A stretch of 64,000 nucleotides of DNA from Mycolicibacterium sp. CBMA 247 (GCF_009729095.1 NZ_VTGX01000006.1:124001-188000); one strand, 5' to 3'. Shown: positions 43,375 through 53,505, numbered from the stretch's first letter. Numbers and translations are program-made. The notes: generated by a model from the sequence alone, not told the origin.

Positions 43375-43808
43375 TCAGCCTCTGCTCGTTTCTTGAGATC
43401 CTTGAGCGCGGTATCGGTGAGCCGCCGCTCAGCCTTGCGCTTGAGCAGCCCGATCATCGGGATGACGAGGTCGACCGACAGCTCGTAGGTCACCTCGGTG
43501 CCGGATCCCTTGGGCGCCAGGCGGTATGCCCCCTCCAGTGACCGCAGCAGCGAACTGGACACCAGAGACCAGGTCACCGAAGTGTGATCGGCCGGCCACA
43601 CATAGGCCAGCACCATGGTGTCCTTGAGCACCGCGGCGTCGAGCACCATCCTGGCGGTCTTGGGATAGCCCTGCTCGTCGGCCTCGAGGACCTCGGTTTC
43701 CTTATATTCGGCGACCCACTCCGGGTACGAGCCGATATCGGCGATGACGTCCATCACCGTCCCCGGATCAGCATCGATATAGATGGTCTGCGCAGTCTTG
43801 TCGGCCAC
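43371..43808 (-). CDS. SRPBCC-fold protein (Rv2185c/TB16.3-like)
   Basis: 145-residue START/polyketide-cyclase-like protein with a predicted hydrophobic ligand pocket. The N-terminus ADKTAQTIYIDADPGTVMDV, the SYPEWVAEYKETEVLE region and the C-terminal amphipathic helix (IGLLKRKAERRLTDTALKDL) are typical. A second SRPBCC gene lies 103 nt upstream on the same strand, probably an old duplication. The short gap between them (43809-43911) contains a C/G-rich direct repeat and no ORF. Ligand unknown. Confidence 0.9.
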   Translation of the reverse strand: MADKTAQTIYIDADPGTVMDVIADIGSYPEWVAEYKETEVLEADEQGYPKTARMVLDAAVLKDTMVLAYVWPADHTSVTWSLVSSSLLRSLEGAYRLAPKGSGTEVTYELSVDLVIPMIGLLKRKAERRLTDTALKDLKKRAEAE

Positions 43809-43911
43809 CGCGTCGCCCTTCTCCCCGCCCGCGGGGGTCCCCTTCTTCCCCCGCCCCGCGGGGGTGCCCTGGCTCTCGCGGAGAAATCTACCCTCCCGTC
43901 GACAAATCCGG

Positions 43912-44301
43912 TCAGGCCAGTCGGGACACTCCGATCGGGCGAGTCGATTCCAGGCGCTGCTTGATCTCGAAGGCCATCGCCTTCCCGGCCACCCGGCGCC
44001 GGTGGTTCAGCTTTGCCAGATCCATGTCGGCCAACTGCTCGGCCGTGGCGCCGGACGGTTCGGCGTGCAGGAAGTAATGCAGCACCACACCGTCCATCAC
44101 CTCCTCCAGCCAGACCTCCATCGTGCCGGTCAAAGCACCGGTCACGTTCCAGCGCTGCCCCTTGTCGGCACGGTCTTCGACGACCTTGAGCCCCAGGTCG
44201 GGCCACCACCGCCGCCAGCTGGCGGCATCGGCAACCGCGGCGCCCACGGCGGCCGGATCGGCGCAGACGAATGTCTCGTCGGCGATCTGAATGCTGTTCA
44301 T
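43912..44301 (-). CDS. SRPBCC-fold protein (Rv2186c-like)
   Basis: 129-residue START-like protein (NSIQIADETFVCADPAAVGA, then WRRWWPDLGLKVVEDR). It has the same fold class as the next gene and is the first of five genes on the minus strand ending with the PlsC-type acyltransferase. Divergent from fadD15 with 94 nt between the start codons. The association with fatty-acid activation and acyl transfer genes suggests lipid-related cargo, which is inference. Confidence 0.88.
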   Translation of the reverse strand: MNSIQIADETFVCADPAAVGAAVADAASWRRWWPDLGLKVVEDRADKGQRWNVTGALTGTMEVWLEEVMDGVVLHYFLHAEPSGATAEQLADMDLAKLNHRRRVAGKAMAFEIKQRLESTRPIGVSRLA

Positions 44302-44314
44302 CGCGGACTAGCTT

Positions 44315-44324
44315 CACATATGTG
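44315..44324. promoter_or_regulatory. CACATATGTG palindrome in the fadD15 divergent promoter
   Basis: Perfect 10-bp palindrome centred between the SRPBCC gene and fadD15, 72 nt upstream of the fadD15 GTG and 14 nt upstream of the SRPBCC ATG. A TAGGCT hexamer (44351-44356) downstream could be the fadD15 -10. Possible operator; no regulator can be named. Confidence 0.35.
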
Positions 44325-44395
44325 TGATCGGCTGCCTACCGCGGCCGACTAGGCTGACGCGCAAAGCCGGTATCACAAGCCTGGAGGGCAACATC

Positions 44396-46192
<1,797 letters not shown>

Positions 46193-46199
46193 GCCCGGG

Positions 46200-47333
46200 T
46201 CAGCCCGACAGCAGCCCGGTCAGCCGGGCGCCCTGGGACCGCCACTGCCAGTTGTCGATCGCCCAGTGCCGTCCCGCCACGCCCATGGCAGCGGCCCTGG
46301 CCGGATCGGCCAGCAGATCCCCTACCGCGGTCACCACCGCCGTCACGTCGGTGCCGTCGACGATCGTGCCGGTCTGACCGTCCAGCACGGTTTCCGGTGC
46401 CCCGCCAGAGGTTCCGGCGATGACCGGCACACCGCAGGCCGAGGCCTCCAGGTAGACGATGCCCAGTCCCTCTACGTCCAGGCCGGCCCCGCGGGTGCGG
46501 CACGGCATGGCGAACACATCGGCCATCGCGTGGTGCGCGGGCAGTTCCGCACCGGGGACCGCGCCGGTGAATATGACGTCACCGGCCACGTCGTGGGTGT
46601 GCGCGAGTTGTTGCAGGCTTTGCAGGTACGGCCCGCCGCCGACGATGACCAGCGCCGCGTCGGGGATACGACGCCGGATGGCCGGCCACGCCCGGATGAG
46701 CATGTCCTGGCCTTTCCGCGGCACCAGACGGGACAGACACACCACCACCGGGCGTTGCCCCAGCCGGTAGCGGGCGCGCAACTCGGACCGGGCCGCCGGG
46801 TCGGGGACGAAGCGGTCGGTGTCGACGCCGGGTGGCAGATGTTCCAGTGCGGCACGGGGACCGAACGCCGAGGCGAACCTGCCGCGGGTGTAACGGCTGA
46901 TGAACGTCACCACATCGGCGTCGTCGCCGATGCGGCGCAATGCGCTGCGCGCCGCAGGCAACATCGACCAGCCCACCTCATGGCCGTGGGTACTGGCCAC
47001 CACCCTCCCGGCTCCGGCGCGGCGAGCCAGCGGGCCCATCAGCGCCAGCGGAGCGGCCGCCCCGAACCACACCGTCTCGATGTCGTTTTCGGCGATCAGC
47101 CGCTTCATCCGGGCGGCCACGGTCGGCTCGGGCACCATCAGCGTGGTCGGGTGCCGCACCACCTGGTACCCGGCTGCATCGTCGTAGTCGCCGCAGCCCT
47201 TCCATTTCGGCGCGTACACCGTGAGCTCATGCGAGCCGTCTCGCACCAACTCGCCGACGAACGCCTCCAGATACGACTGGATACCGCCACGGCGCGGTGG
47301 AAAATCGTTGGTGACCAACAGAACCCGCGTCAT
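46200..47333 (-). CDS. pimB: Phosphatidylinositol mannoside mannosyltransferase PimB'
   Basis: GT4-family GT-B enzyme, 377 aa, transferring the second mannose from GDP-mannose to PIM1 at the inner membrane face. Signatures: TNDFPPRRGGIQSYL at the N-terminus, STHGHEVGWSMLP, CLSRLVPRKGQDMLIRAWP, and the donor-binding segment GLGIVYLEASACGVPVI. The ATG at 47333 matches the M. tuberculosis start; an ATG six codons upstream (47351) is also possible. Follows the predicted metallopeptidase gene by 39 nt on the same strand. Confidence 0.94.
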   Translation of the reverse strand: MTRVLLVTNDFPPRRGGIQSYLEAFVGELVRDGSHELTVYAPKWKGCGDYDDAAGYQVVRHPTTLMVPEPTVAARMKRLIAENDIETVWFGAAAPLALMGPLARRAGAGRVVASTHGHEVGWSMLPAARSALRRIGDDADVVTFISRYTRGRFASAFGPRAALEHLPPGVDTDRFVPDPAARSELRARYRLGQRPVVVCLSRLVPRKGQDMLIRAWPAIRRRIPDAALVIVGGGPYLQSLQQLAHTHDVAGDVIFTGAVPGAELPAHHAMADVFAMPCRTRGAGLDVEGLGIVYLEASACGVPVIAGTSGGAPETVLDGQTGTIVDGTDVTAVVTAVGDLLADPARAAAMGVAGRHWAIDNWQWRSQGARLTGLLSG

Positions 47334-47372
47334 GGCCTTTGCCCTACCCATCTGCGACCCATCGGCGACAGG

Positions 47373-48272
47373 CTATCCGGTCAGCCAGCGGTGCCAACCG
47401 GCAACTACGGCGTCGAGGTCGGCGCCCAGCGTCTGCCGCACCGCCGTGGCCACGTCGGGATGACCGGGTCCACACGCCCGCTGATACAGCTCACGCAGTG
47501 TCGGGGCCCCGTAGGCGTCCGCGACGTAGCGGCTGAACCACCACGCCCGGTCGTACGCCAAAGAGCGCGCGGCGCCGGGTGTGTCCAGGTCGGCATCGGT
47601 GGGCACCTGGGCCAGTACCGCAGCCTGGGCCGGACCGGGTCGCGCTGCGGGTGGCCGTCCGACGTAGTCGGCCACGCCCTCGGTGAGCCAGCGTGGCGCG
47701 TCGGCTGCGGTCCGCGACCGGGCCGCGTAGTGGAACAACTCATGGCGCAGCACAATTCGCAACGCGGCCGGGCTCATCTCGGCGGCTCCGGGCGCGAACA
47801 TGATCCGCTGAGCCGTGGTGGTCGCGGCGATGTCGGGGGCTCCGCCGGCCAACACCCGGAATTGCTGATCGGAGCCCGCGACCGCGATCTCGATGTCTTG
47901 CGGCCAGTCTGGACCCCAGAAGGTGGTCACCGCCGCAGCGGCCTCACCGAGTTCGGCGCCGAGGCGGTTCAGCAGTGCCTGGGACTGTTGTCCCCCCAGG
48001 GCCAGCAGCCGGGCGGTGCGCCCGTCCGGCAACACCATCGAGGCGACGGGGCCGGGGTGCGGCGCGGCAGGGACGACGGTGGCGCTCGAGGGCGCAGCGG
48101 GGGGCGGAGGTGGGGGCGGCGCAGACTTCCACAAGAGCACCGTCGCCAGGGCCAGTTCCACCAACAACACCGCGACCAGCAGACGCCTGCGCCCGGTCAG
48201 CGGCGAGCCGCTGTCAGGGCGCTCGGTACCGACGGACTTCTCAGTACCGGCGGACGTTGTAGATCGGCGCAT
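47373..48272 (-). CDS. Predicted membrane-anchored HExxH metallopeptidase (Rv2189c-like)
   Basis: 299 aa. After a short cytoplasmic stretch, a signal-anchor (LLVAVLLVELALATVLLW, about 31-48) and a Pro-rich linker (PPPPPPP at 52-58) lead to an extracellular domain. Residues 177-181 are HELFH and E198 lies in WLTEGVADY, the H-E-x-x-H plus downstream Glu pattern of gluzincin zinc peptidases. The ATG at 48272 overlaps the ripC end by 32 nt; no alternative start preserves the anchor. In M. tuberculosis it is annotated only as hypothetical (memory). Substrate unknown. Confidence 0.8.
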   Translation of the reverse strand: MRRSTTSAGTEKSVGTERPDSGSPLTGRRRLLVAVLLVELALATVLLWKSAPPPPPPPAAPSSATVVPAAPHPGPVASMVLPDGRTARLLALGGQQSQALLNRLGAELGEAAAAVTTFWGPDWPQDIEIAVAGSDQQFRVLAGGAPDIAATTTAQRIMFAPGAAEMSPAALRIVLRHELFHYAARSRTAADAPRWLTEGVADYVGRPPAARPGPAQAAVLAQVPTDADLDTPGAARSLAYDRAWWFSRYVADAYGAPTLRELYQRACGPGHPDVATAVRQTLGADLDAVVAGWHRWLTG

Positions 48273-49377
48273 TGTTGACCGGGGCGACCCGAACCGGGGT
48301 GCCGTAGGTCGACGCGTGCACCATCATCCCGTCGCCGATGTAGATGCCCACATGGGAGGCATCGGAGTAATAGGTCACCACGTCGCCCGGTTGCATCGAG
48401 TCAGACGAGACCGGCTGACCGCCGCGGGCCATGGCCTGGCTCGAATGCGGCAGAGAGATCCCGGCATGTTGGAACGCCCACATCACCAGACCCGAACAGT
48501 CGAAGGAGCTGGGACCTGCCGCGCCCCAGGAGTAAGGCGAGCCGATGCGGCTCAACGCCGCTTGGATGACGGTGCCGGAATGACCGCCGCCTCCGTCCGG
48601 GAGTCCGGCCTCCGGCGGGGCGACGTCGCCGGGCGGGATCCCGTTCGGCGGGTCAGCCAATACAGCGGGGTCCTGCGCCGGTGGCAACGCATCGGGTGCA
48701 GGTACGGGCGGTGCCGGCGGCAGGGCCGTCATCGCTTCCCGCTGGGCCGGGGTCAACGCCTGGTATTGCGACTTGACGATCGCGATCTGCACCTGCAGCT
48801 GACTTTGCTTGGATTGCAGGTCGGCGCGCACTGCCGCGGCCTGCTCGGCGGCGGTCTTGGCCTCGGCGGCAGATTGTGCCGACTCCTGCTCGGCCGAAGC
48901 GGCCTTCTCGCCCACCGAGCGGAAGTTCTTCATCTGCGCCGACATCTCGGTCGCCATCACCCGCTGCACGGCGAGCTGTTCGATCAGCTGCTGCGGCGAA
49001 CCGGCGGTCAGGATGGCATCCACACCGGAGGTGCGACCCCCCATGTACTGTGCCGCAGCAACCTTGTTGACCGAAGTCTGAAAGGTAGCCAGCTGCGACT
49101 TGGCCTCATCCACCGCGGCGGTGTCGTCAGAATGCTTCTTTTCCGCAGTCTCCTGCGCGACAAGCTTGTTGTTCAGATCAAGCTGCGCGGAGTGCATGGC
49201 CTCGGTGGTCTGTTCGGCCTGGCGGGACAGCTCGTTGAGCTTTGCCATGGCATCATCCGCAGGATCGGCGTGCGAATTGGCGGCCAGAAATCCGGATATC
49301 AAGGCCAAGCCCGCTATTGCACCTGCAATGGGTCGCTTGACACGACTTGTGGGCCGGTGCGCGCGGTCGTGCCTCAA
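48241..49377 (-). CDS. ripC: NlpC/P60 peptidoglycan endopeptidase RipC
   Basis: Secreted D-Glu/mDAP endopeptidase, 378 aa. Signal sequence (PIAGAIAGLALISGFLAANSHA, about 16-37), long coiled coil (about 40-215) that would be gated by an FtsEX-type partner, Pro/Asp-rich linker (225-275) and NlpC/P60 domain. The triad is Cys294 (FDCSGLVMW), His342 (SHVGIYIG) and His354 (MVHAS). The start is TTG at 49377, supported by GTGAGGA 7 nt upstream. It overlaps the predicted metallopeptidase gene, so the two are coupled. Confidence 0.93.
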   Translation of the reverse strand: MRHDRAHRPTSRVKRPIAGAIAGLALISGFLAANSHADPADDAMAKLNELSRQAEQTTEAMHSAQLDLNNKLVAQETAEKKHSDDTAAVDEAKSQLATFQTSVNKVAAAQYMGGRTSGVDAILTAGSPQQLIEQLAVQRVMATEMSAQMKNFRSVGEKAASAEQESAQSAAEAKTAAEQAAAVRADLQSKQSQLQVQIAIVKSQYQALTPAQREAMTALPPAPPVPAPDALPPAQDPAVLADPPNGIPPGDVAPPEAGLPDGGGGHSGTVIQAALSRIGSPYSWGAAGPSSFDCSGLVMWAFQHAGISLPHSSQAMARGGQPVSSDSMQPGDVVTYYSDASHVGIYIGDGMMVHASTYGTPVRVAPVNNAPIYNVRRY

Positions 49378-49529
49378 GTTTTCGTCCTCACAACTGGCGA
49401 TAGCGAGCCGCCTCGAACTGCTCTTAGGTCTCAGATAGGTTACGAAACGGCATCGGGCTTGTCCAACAGAAGCTGCAAATTTAACAGCCTGCCCTGGATC
49501 TTTTCCTGTGTGCCAAGGGATGCGTGTCG

Positions 49530-49796
49530 TCAGGCGACCCCGGATCGGCCGTCCCGGTGAATTGGAACAAGTCGCAGCCGCGGCGCAAGGCCCACGTCAG
49601 CGAGCACTTCCAGCGCCCGACGCTCGTCATCCAGCAAAGTTTCCGGGATTCCGAGCAACACACTGACGACACAGTCCTGACACCCCGGCCCGCGAACCGC
49701 GCAATCATCGCAGTCGATGGTCACACTGCCGGTGTCGGGCTCATCGGCATAGGGATCGTCGGCGTAGGACCAACTGTCCTGCCGCACTCCGCTCAT
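49530..49796 (-). CDS. Small four-cysteine protein, 88 aa
   Basis: Unnamed small protein. An acidic, Tyr-rich N-terminus (SYADDPYADEPDTG) is followed by a C29-x2-C32-x6-C39-x2-C42 motif (DCDDCAVRGPGCQDC) and a helical C-terminal part (PETLLDDERRALEVLADVG). The cysteine spacing suggests a zinc-ribbon-like or redox site. The ATG at 49796 has AGAGGA about 9 nt upstream, which selects it over the longer frame. It lies 152 nt upstream of ripC on the same strand and divergent from the exonuclease gene. No signal peptide is seen. Confidence 0.75.
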   Translation of the reverse strand: MSGVRQDSWSYADDPYADEPDTGSVTIDCDDCAVRGPGCQDCVVSVLLGIPETLLDDERRALEVLADVGLAPRLRLVPIHRDGRSGVA

Positions 49797-49889
49797 CTTG
49801 ACCGTCCTCTCGATCGGTGTTGCGCGCACGGTATCGCCGGGCACCGACAAGCCCGGGCGTGGCAGCACCAGCTTGTCGGTGGCAGTACC

Positions 49890-49895
49890 TACCGT
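49890..49895 (+). promoter_or_regulatory. -10 element of the exonuclease/GIY-YIG gene
   Basis: TACCGT followed by 7 nt and then the ATG at 49903, the geometry of a leaderless mycobacterial promoter. No ribosome binding site precedes the ATG. Confidence 0.5.
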
Positions 49896-49902
49896 CACTG
49901 CC

Positions 49903-51789
49903 ATGGGCCAGCGCAACACCGCCGACAGCGAGCAGCTGGCCTTGAGATTCGGCTTCGACGCCGAGGACGCTGCGATCGATGCCGTTTCACTCGCCGACAC
50001 CACCTTCGTCGTGGTGGACCTGGAGACGACCGGTGGTCGCGCCACCGCGAAGGCACCGGGCGAGGCCTACGACACCATCACCGAGATCGGCGCGGTCAAG
50101 GTCCGCGGCGGTGAGGTGCTCGGTGAGCTGGCCACCCTCGTCGATCCCGGCCGCGCCATCCCGCCGCAGATCGTCGAGCTCACCGGGATCACCACGGCGA
50201 TGGTGCGCGACGCACCCCACATCGAATCGGTACTTCCGGCCTTCCTGGAATTCTCCCGGGGCGCAGTGCTGGTCGCCCACAACGCCGGGTTCGACATCGG
50301 ATTCCTTCGGGCAGCGGCGCAGCGGGCGCAGCTCGGCTGGCCGCGGCCCCCGGTGCTGTGCACGGTCAAGCTCGCCCGACGCGTACTCACCCGGGATGAG
50401 GCGCCCAGCGTGAAGCTGTCGGCACTGGCGCGGCTGTTCGGTGCGTCCACCCAGCCCACCCACCGTGCCCTCGACGACGCCCGCGCCACCGTCGACGTCC
50501 TGCACGGGCTGATCGAGCGGGTCGGCAACCAGGGCATCCACACCTACACCGACCTGCGGTCGTACCTGCCCAACGTCACGCCGGCCCAGCGCCGCAACCG
50601 GGGGCTGGCCGACGGGCTGCCCAACCGGCCCGGCGTCTACCTGTTCCGCGGCCCCTCCGACGAGGTGCTCTACGTCGGCACCGCGGTCGATCTGCGGCGC
50701 CGGGTCCGGCAGTACTTCACCGGCGCCGACCCGCGGACCCGGATGAAGGAGATGGCCTCGCTGGCCCGCACCGTCGACCATGTCGAGTGCGCCCACGATC
50801 TGGAGGCCGGGGTCCGCGAACTGCGACTGCTCGCCGCCCACGCGCCGCCCTACAACCGACGCTCCAAATTCCCGCAGCGGTGGTGGTGGGTGGCGCTCAC
50901 AGATGAGGCCTTCCCGAGGTTGTCGGCGGTGCGAAACCCCGGTCACCGCACTGCTTTCGGGCCGTTCTCGGGACGCTCCGACGCCGTGCAGTCGGCCGCC
51001 CTGCTGGCCCGGTTCACCGGGGTACGCACCTGCACCGCCCGCTTGGGCGCGGCCGCCACGCACCACTGCCCCGAGGTCGAACTGTCACCATGCCCGGCCG
51101 GGCAGGACATCAGGGCCGACGAGTACGGAGCCGCCGTGCAACGCGCCGCCGCGATGATCGACGGCACCGATCACACCGCGCCGGCAGCGGCGCTCGCCCA
51201 TATCGGCGAGGTGGCGGCAGCCAGGCGGTACGAGACCGCCGCCCGGCTGCGCGATCATGCCGCGGTCGCGATCGAGGCACTGTGGCGGGGGCAGCGGCTG
51301 CGCGCACTCGCCGATCTACCCGAACTCGTCGCCGCCCGTGGCGACGGCAACGGCGGCTGGCATTTCGCGGTGATCCGCTATGGCCAGCTGGCCGGGGCAG
51401 GCACCGCCGGTCGCGGTGTGCCGCCGATGCCGGTGGTCGACGCCATCTCCGCGGCCGCGCAGGTGATCCTGCCCACCGCAACGCCTTTGGGCGGCGCGCT
51501 GGTGGAGGAAACCGCACTCATCGCCCGCTGGCTCGCCACCCCCGGGGTACGCATCGTGCGAACCGACACCGGCTACGCGACGCCGATCGGGTCGGCAGGC
51601 CGCTACGCACAGTGGGCGGCCACCGCCCGCTCAGCCCGGCTGGCCGCTGCCCAGCAGCAGAACTCAGAACTGCAGGCTGAACCGCACCCAACGCGCGAGC
51701 AGTTGTTCGGCCGCACCGGAGTCGATGGCCTCGGTCGCTCGGGCCAGACCGGCCTCCCACGCCGGCACCCACTGGGCGTCGCTGGCTAG
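49903..51789 (+). CDS. DEDDh exonuclease fused to a UvrC-like GIY-YIG domain (Rv2191-like)
   Basis: 628 aa. Residues about 33-200 form a DnaQ-like 3'-5' exonuclease (VVVDLETTG with D39 and E41; LVAHNAGFDIGFL; HRALDDARATVDVL). Residues about 240-320 form a GIY-YIG domain (PGVYLFRG, VLYVGTAVDLRRRVRQYF), followed by UvrC-like regions with Cys. It is a combined exo/endonuclease of DNA repair type. The ATG at 49903 is preferred over the ORF extension upstream, which would overlap the divergent small gene. The last 126 nt overlap the trpD 3' end in the opposite direction. Confidence 0.9.
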   Translation: MGQRNTADSEQLALRFGFDAEDAAIDAVSLADTTFVVVDLETTGGRATAKAPGEAYDTITEIGAVKVRGGEVLGELATLVDPGRAIPPQIVELTGITTAMVRDAPHIESVLPAFLEFSRGAVLVAHNAGFDIGFLRAAAQRAQLGWPRPPVLCTVKLARRVLTRDEAPSVKLSALARLFGASTQPTHRALDDARATVDVLHGLIERVGNQGIHTYTDLRSYLPNVTPAQRRNRGLADGLPNRPGVYLFRGPSDEVLYVGTAVDLRRRVRQYFTGADPRTRMKEMASLARTVDHVECAHDLEAGVRELRLLAAHAPPYNRRSKFPQRWWWVALTDEAFPRLSAVRNPGHRTAFGPFSGRSDAVQSAALLARFTGVRTCTARLGAAATHHCPEVELSPCPAGQDIRADEYGAAVQRAAAMIDGTDHTAPAAALAHIGEVAAARRYETAARLRDHAAVAIEALWRGQRLRALADLPELVAARGDGNGGWHFAVIRYGQLAGAGTAGRGVPPMPVVDAISAAAQVILPTATPLGGALVEETALIARWLATPGVRIVRTDTGYATPIGSAGRYAQWAATARSARLAAAQQQNSELQAEPHPTREQLFGRTGVDGLGRSGQTGLPRRHPLGVAG

Positions 51790-52770
51790 CCCGGCATGGG
51801 CGACCATCGCGCCCGCCGCGTTGAGCACCACCGCGTCACGCACCGGCCCCTTGGCCCCGCCCAGGACGGCCCGCGCCGACGCCGCGTTGGCCGCGGCGTC
51901 TCCGCCGACCAGTTCACTGATGTCGGCGCGCTTGAACCCGAACGCCGCGGGGTCGAACTTCAACCGGTCCACCGTGCCGGCCTGCACCCGCCAGATGGTG
52001 CTGGTGGTCGTGGTGGTCAGTTCGTCGAGACCGTCGTCGCCGTGCACCACCAACACGCTGGAACCGCGGGCGGCGTACACCCCGGCCATCACCTCGGCCA
52101 GATCATCGAACGCACAGCCGATCAGCCCGGCCCGCGGCGACGCCGGGTTGGTCAGCGGTCCAAGTAGATTGAAGACCGTCGGAACCCCGATCTCCCGGCG
52201 CACCACCGAGGCGTGCCGGTATGACGGGTGGAATTGCGGGGCGAACGCAAACCCGATGCCCACCTCGGCGACACTGCGGGCCACCTCGTCAGGGCCCAGG
52301 TCGATCCGCACCCCGAGCGCCTCCAGGGTGTCGGCTCCGCCCGACAGTGAGGAGGCCGCCCGGTTGCCGTGCTTGATCACCGGTACACCACAGGCCGCCA
52401 CCACGATGGCGGCCATGGTCGACAGGTTCACCGTGTTGGCGCCGTCGCCGCCGGTGCCAACGATGTCCACGGTCGCGGTCCCGATCTGATCGGTCGGCAC
52501 CCGGCGGGCGTGCGACAGCATGATGTCGGCCAACTCCCCGACCTCTGCGGAGGTCGGCCGCTTCATCTTCATGGCGACTGCGAAGCCGGCGATCTGAGCC
52601 GGGGTCGCCGCCCCGGTCATGATCTGGTCCATGGCCCATCCCGCGTAACCGTTGGGCAGGCTCTGATCAGTCGTCAGGCGCCCGAGAATGAGCGGCCACG
52701 ACGGCGCCACATCCGACCGGGATGAGGGGCCGGACGAGGAGTAGGACTGCGGTGAAGATCCAGAAGGCAC
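51664..52770 (-). CDS. trpD: Anthranilate phosphoribosyltransferase TrpD
   Basis: Second step of tryptophan synthesis: anthranilate plus PRPP gives phosphoribosyl anthranilate. 368 aa. PRPP/Mg motif VGTGGDGANTVN starting near residue 104, KHGNRAASS and DDGLDELT acidic site are present. The first 25 residues are Ser/Pro-rich and precede the fold. GTG start. It stands apart from other trp genes, as in M. tuberculosis. The C-terminal coding region overlaps the convergent exonuclease gene by 126 nt. Confidence 0.95.
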   Translation of the reverse strand: MPSGSSPQSYSSSGPSSRSDVAPSWPLILGRLTTDQSLPNGYAGWAMDQIMTGAATPAQIAGFAVAMKMKRPTSAEVGELADIMLSHARRVPTDQIGTATVDIVGTGGDGANTVNLSTMAAIVVAACGVPVIKHGNRAASSLSGGADTLEALGVRIDLGPDEVARSVAEVGIGFAFAPQFHPSYRHASVVRREIGVPTVFNLLGPLTNPASPRAGLIGCAFDDLAEVMAGVYAARGSSVLVVHGDDGLDELTTTTTSTIWRVQAGTVDRLKFDPAAFGFKRADISELVGGDAAANAASARAVLGGAKGPVRDAVVLNAAGAMVAHAGLASDAQWVPAWEAGLARATEAIDSGAAEQLLARWVRFSLQF

Positions 52771-52880
52771 GGCCGAATGCTATCGCTGTACGGGTCCGCA
52801 CCCGGGGCCCCGGCGGCACCAAGGCGACACGAATCCGCTCAATTGCTCGACCCGGGTGGAGTTCGACAACTACAAAGCGT

Positions 52881-52886
52881 CATACT
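52881..52886 (+). promoter_or_regulatory. -10 element of ctaE
   Basis: CATACT, 7 nt before the GTG at 52894. No ribosome binding site is present, so the ctaE-qcrCAB mRNA may begin leaderless at ctaE. Confidence 0.5.
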
Positions 52887-52893
52887 TGCGGAT

Positions 52894-53505
52894 GTGACGA
52901 GCGCTGTAGGTACCTCGGGAACGGCAATCACGTCGCGCGTTCATTCGCTGAACAGACCGAACATGGTCAGTGTCGGCACCATCGTGTGGCTTTCCAGTGA
53001 ACTGATGTTCTTTGCTGGACTGTTCGCGATGTATTTCACGGCGCGCGCGCAAGCTGGTGGCAACTGGCCGCCCGAGCCAACCGAACTCAACTTGGCCCTT
53101 GCTGTACCGGTGACGCTGGTTCTTATCGCGTCATCGTTCACCTGCCAGATGGGCGTGTTCGCCGCCGAGCGCGGCGACGTGTTCGGGCTGCGCCGGTGGT
53201 ATGTACTCACGTTCCTGATGGGCCTGTTCTTCGTAATGGGCCAGGGATACGAGTACATCCACCTGGTCAAGCACGGCACCACCATCCCGGGCAGTGCCTA
53301 TGGATCGGTCTTCTATCTGGCGACCGGTTTCCACGGCCTGCACGTCATCGGCGGACTTGTTGCCTTCATCTTGCTGCTGGCCCGCACCAAGATGAGTAAA
53401 TTCACGCCTGCGCAGGCCACCGCGGCGATCGTCGTCTCGTACTACTGGCACTTCGTCGACATCGTCTGGATCGCGCTGTTCGCCACCATCTACTTTGTCC
53501 GATGA
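52894..53505 (+). CDS. ctaE: Cytochrome c oxidase subunit III CtaE
   Basis: Subunit III of the aa3 oxidase, 203 aa with five membrane helices: the short actinobacterial form. Conserved residues are in LSSELMFFAGLFAMYF, GYEYIHLV, ATGFHGLHVIGGL and YYWHFVDIVWIALF. The GTG at 52894 gives the same length and N-terminus as M. tuberculosis CtaE; the extension upstream is not conserved. First gene of the ctaE-qcrC-qcrA-qcrB operon; qcrC begins 47 nt after the stop. Acts in the membrane within the bc1-aa3 supercomplex. Confidence 0.97.
   Translation: MTSAVGTSGTAITSRVHSLNRPNMVSVGTIVWLSSELMFFAGLFAMYFTARAQAGGNWPPEPTELNLALAVPVTLVLIASSFTCQMGVFAAERGDVFGLRRWYVLTFLMGLFFVMGQGYEYIHLVKHGTTIPGSAYGSVFYLATGFHGLHVIGGLVAFILLLARTKMSKFTPAQATAAIVVSYYWHFVDIVWIALFATIYFVR

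Noticed and set aside
43809..43911. C/G-rich direct repeat between the two SRPBCC genes
   Set aside because: Short, imperfect and without hairpin or ORF; likely simple-sequence drift.
46266..48278. 670-codon open frame opposite pimB' and the predicted metallopeptidase gene
   Set aside because: It crosses two real genes on the other strand, and its His/Arg/Gly-rich product is typical of GC-driven shadows.
49378..49529. Possible riboswitch ahead of ripC
   Set aside because: The gap was inspected for a c-di-AMP (ydaO-type) riboswitch, known ahead of some cell-wall hydrolase genes; the expected conserved core sequences were not seen.
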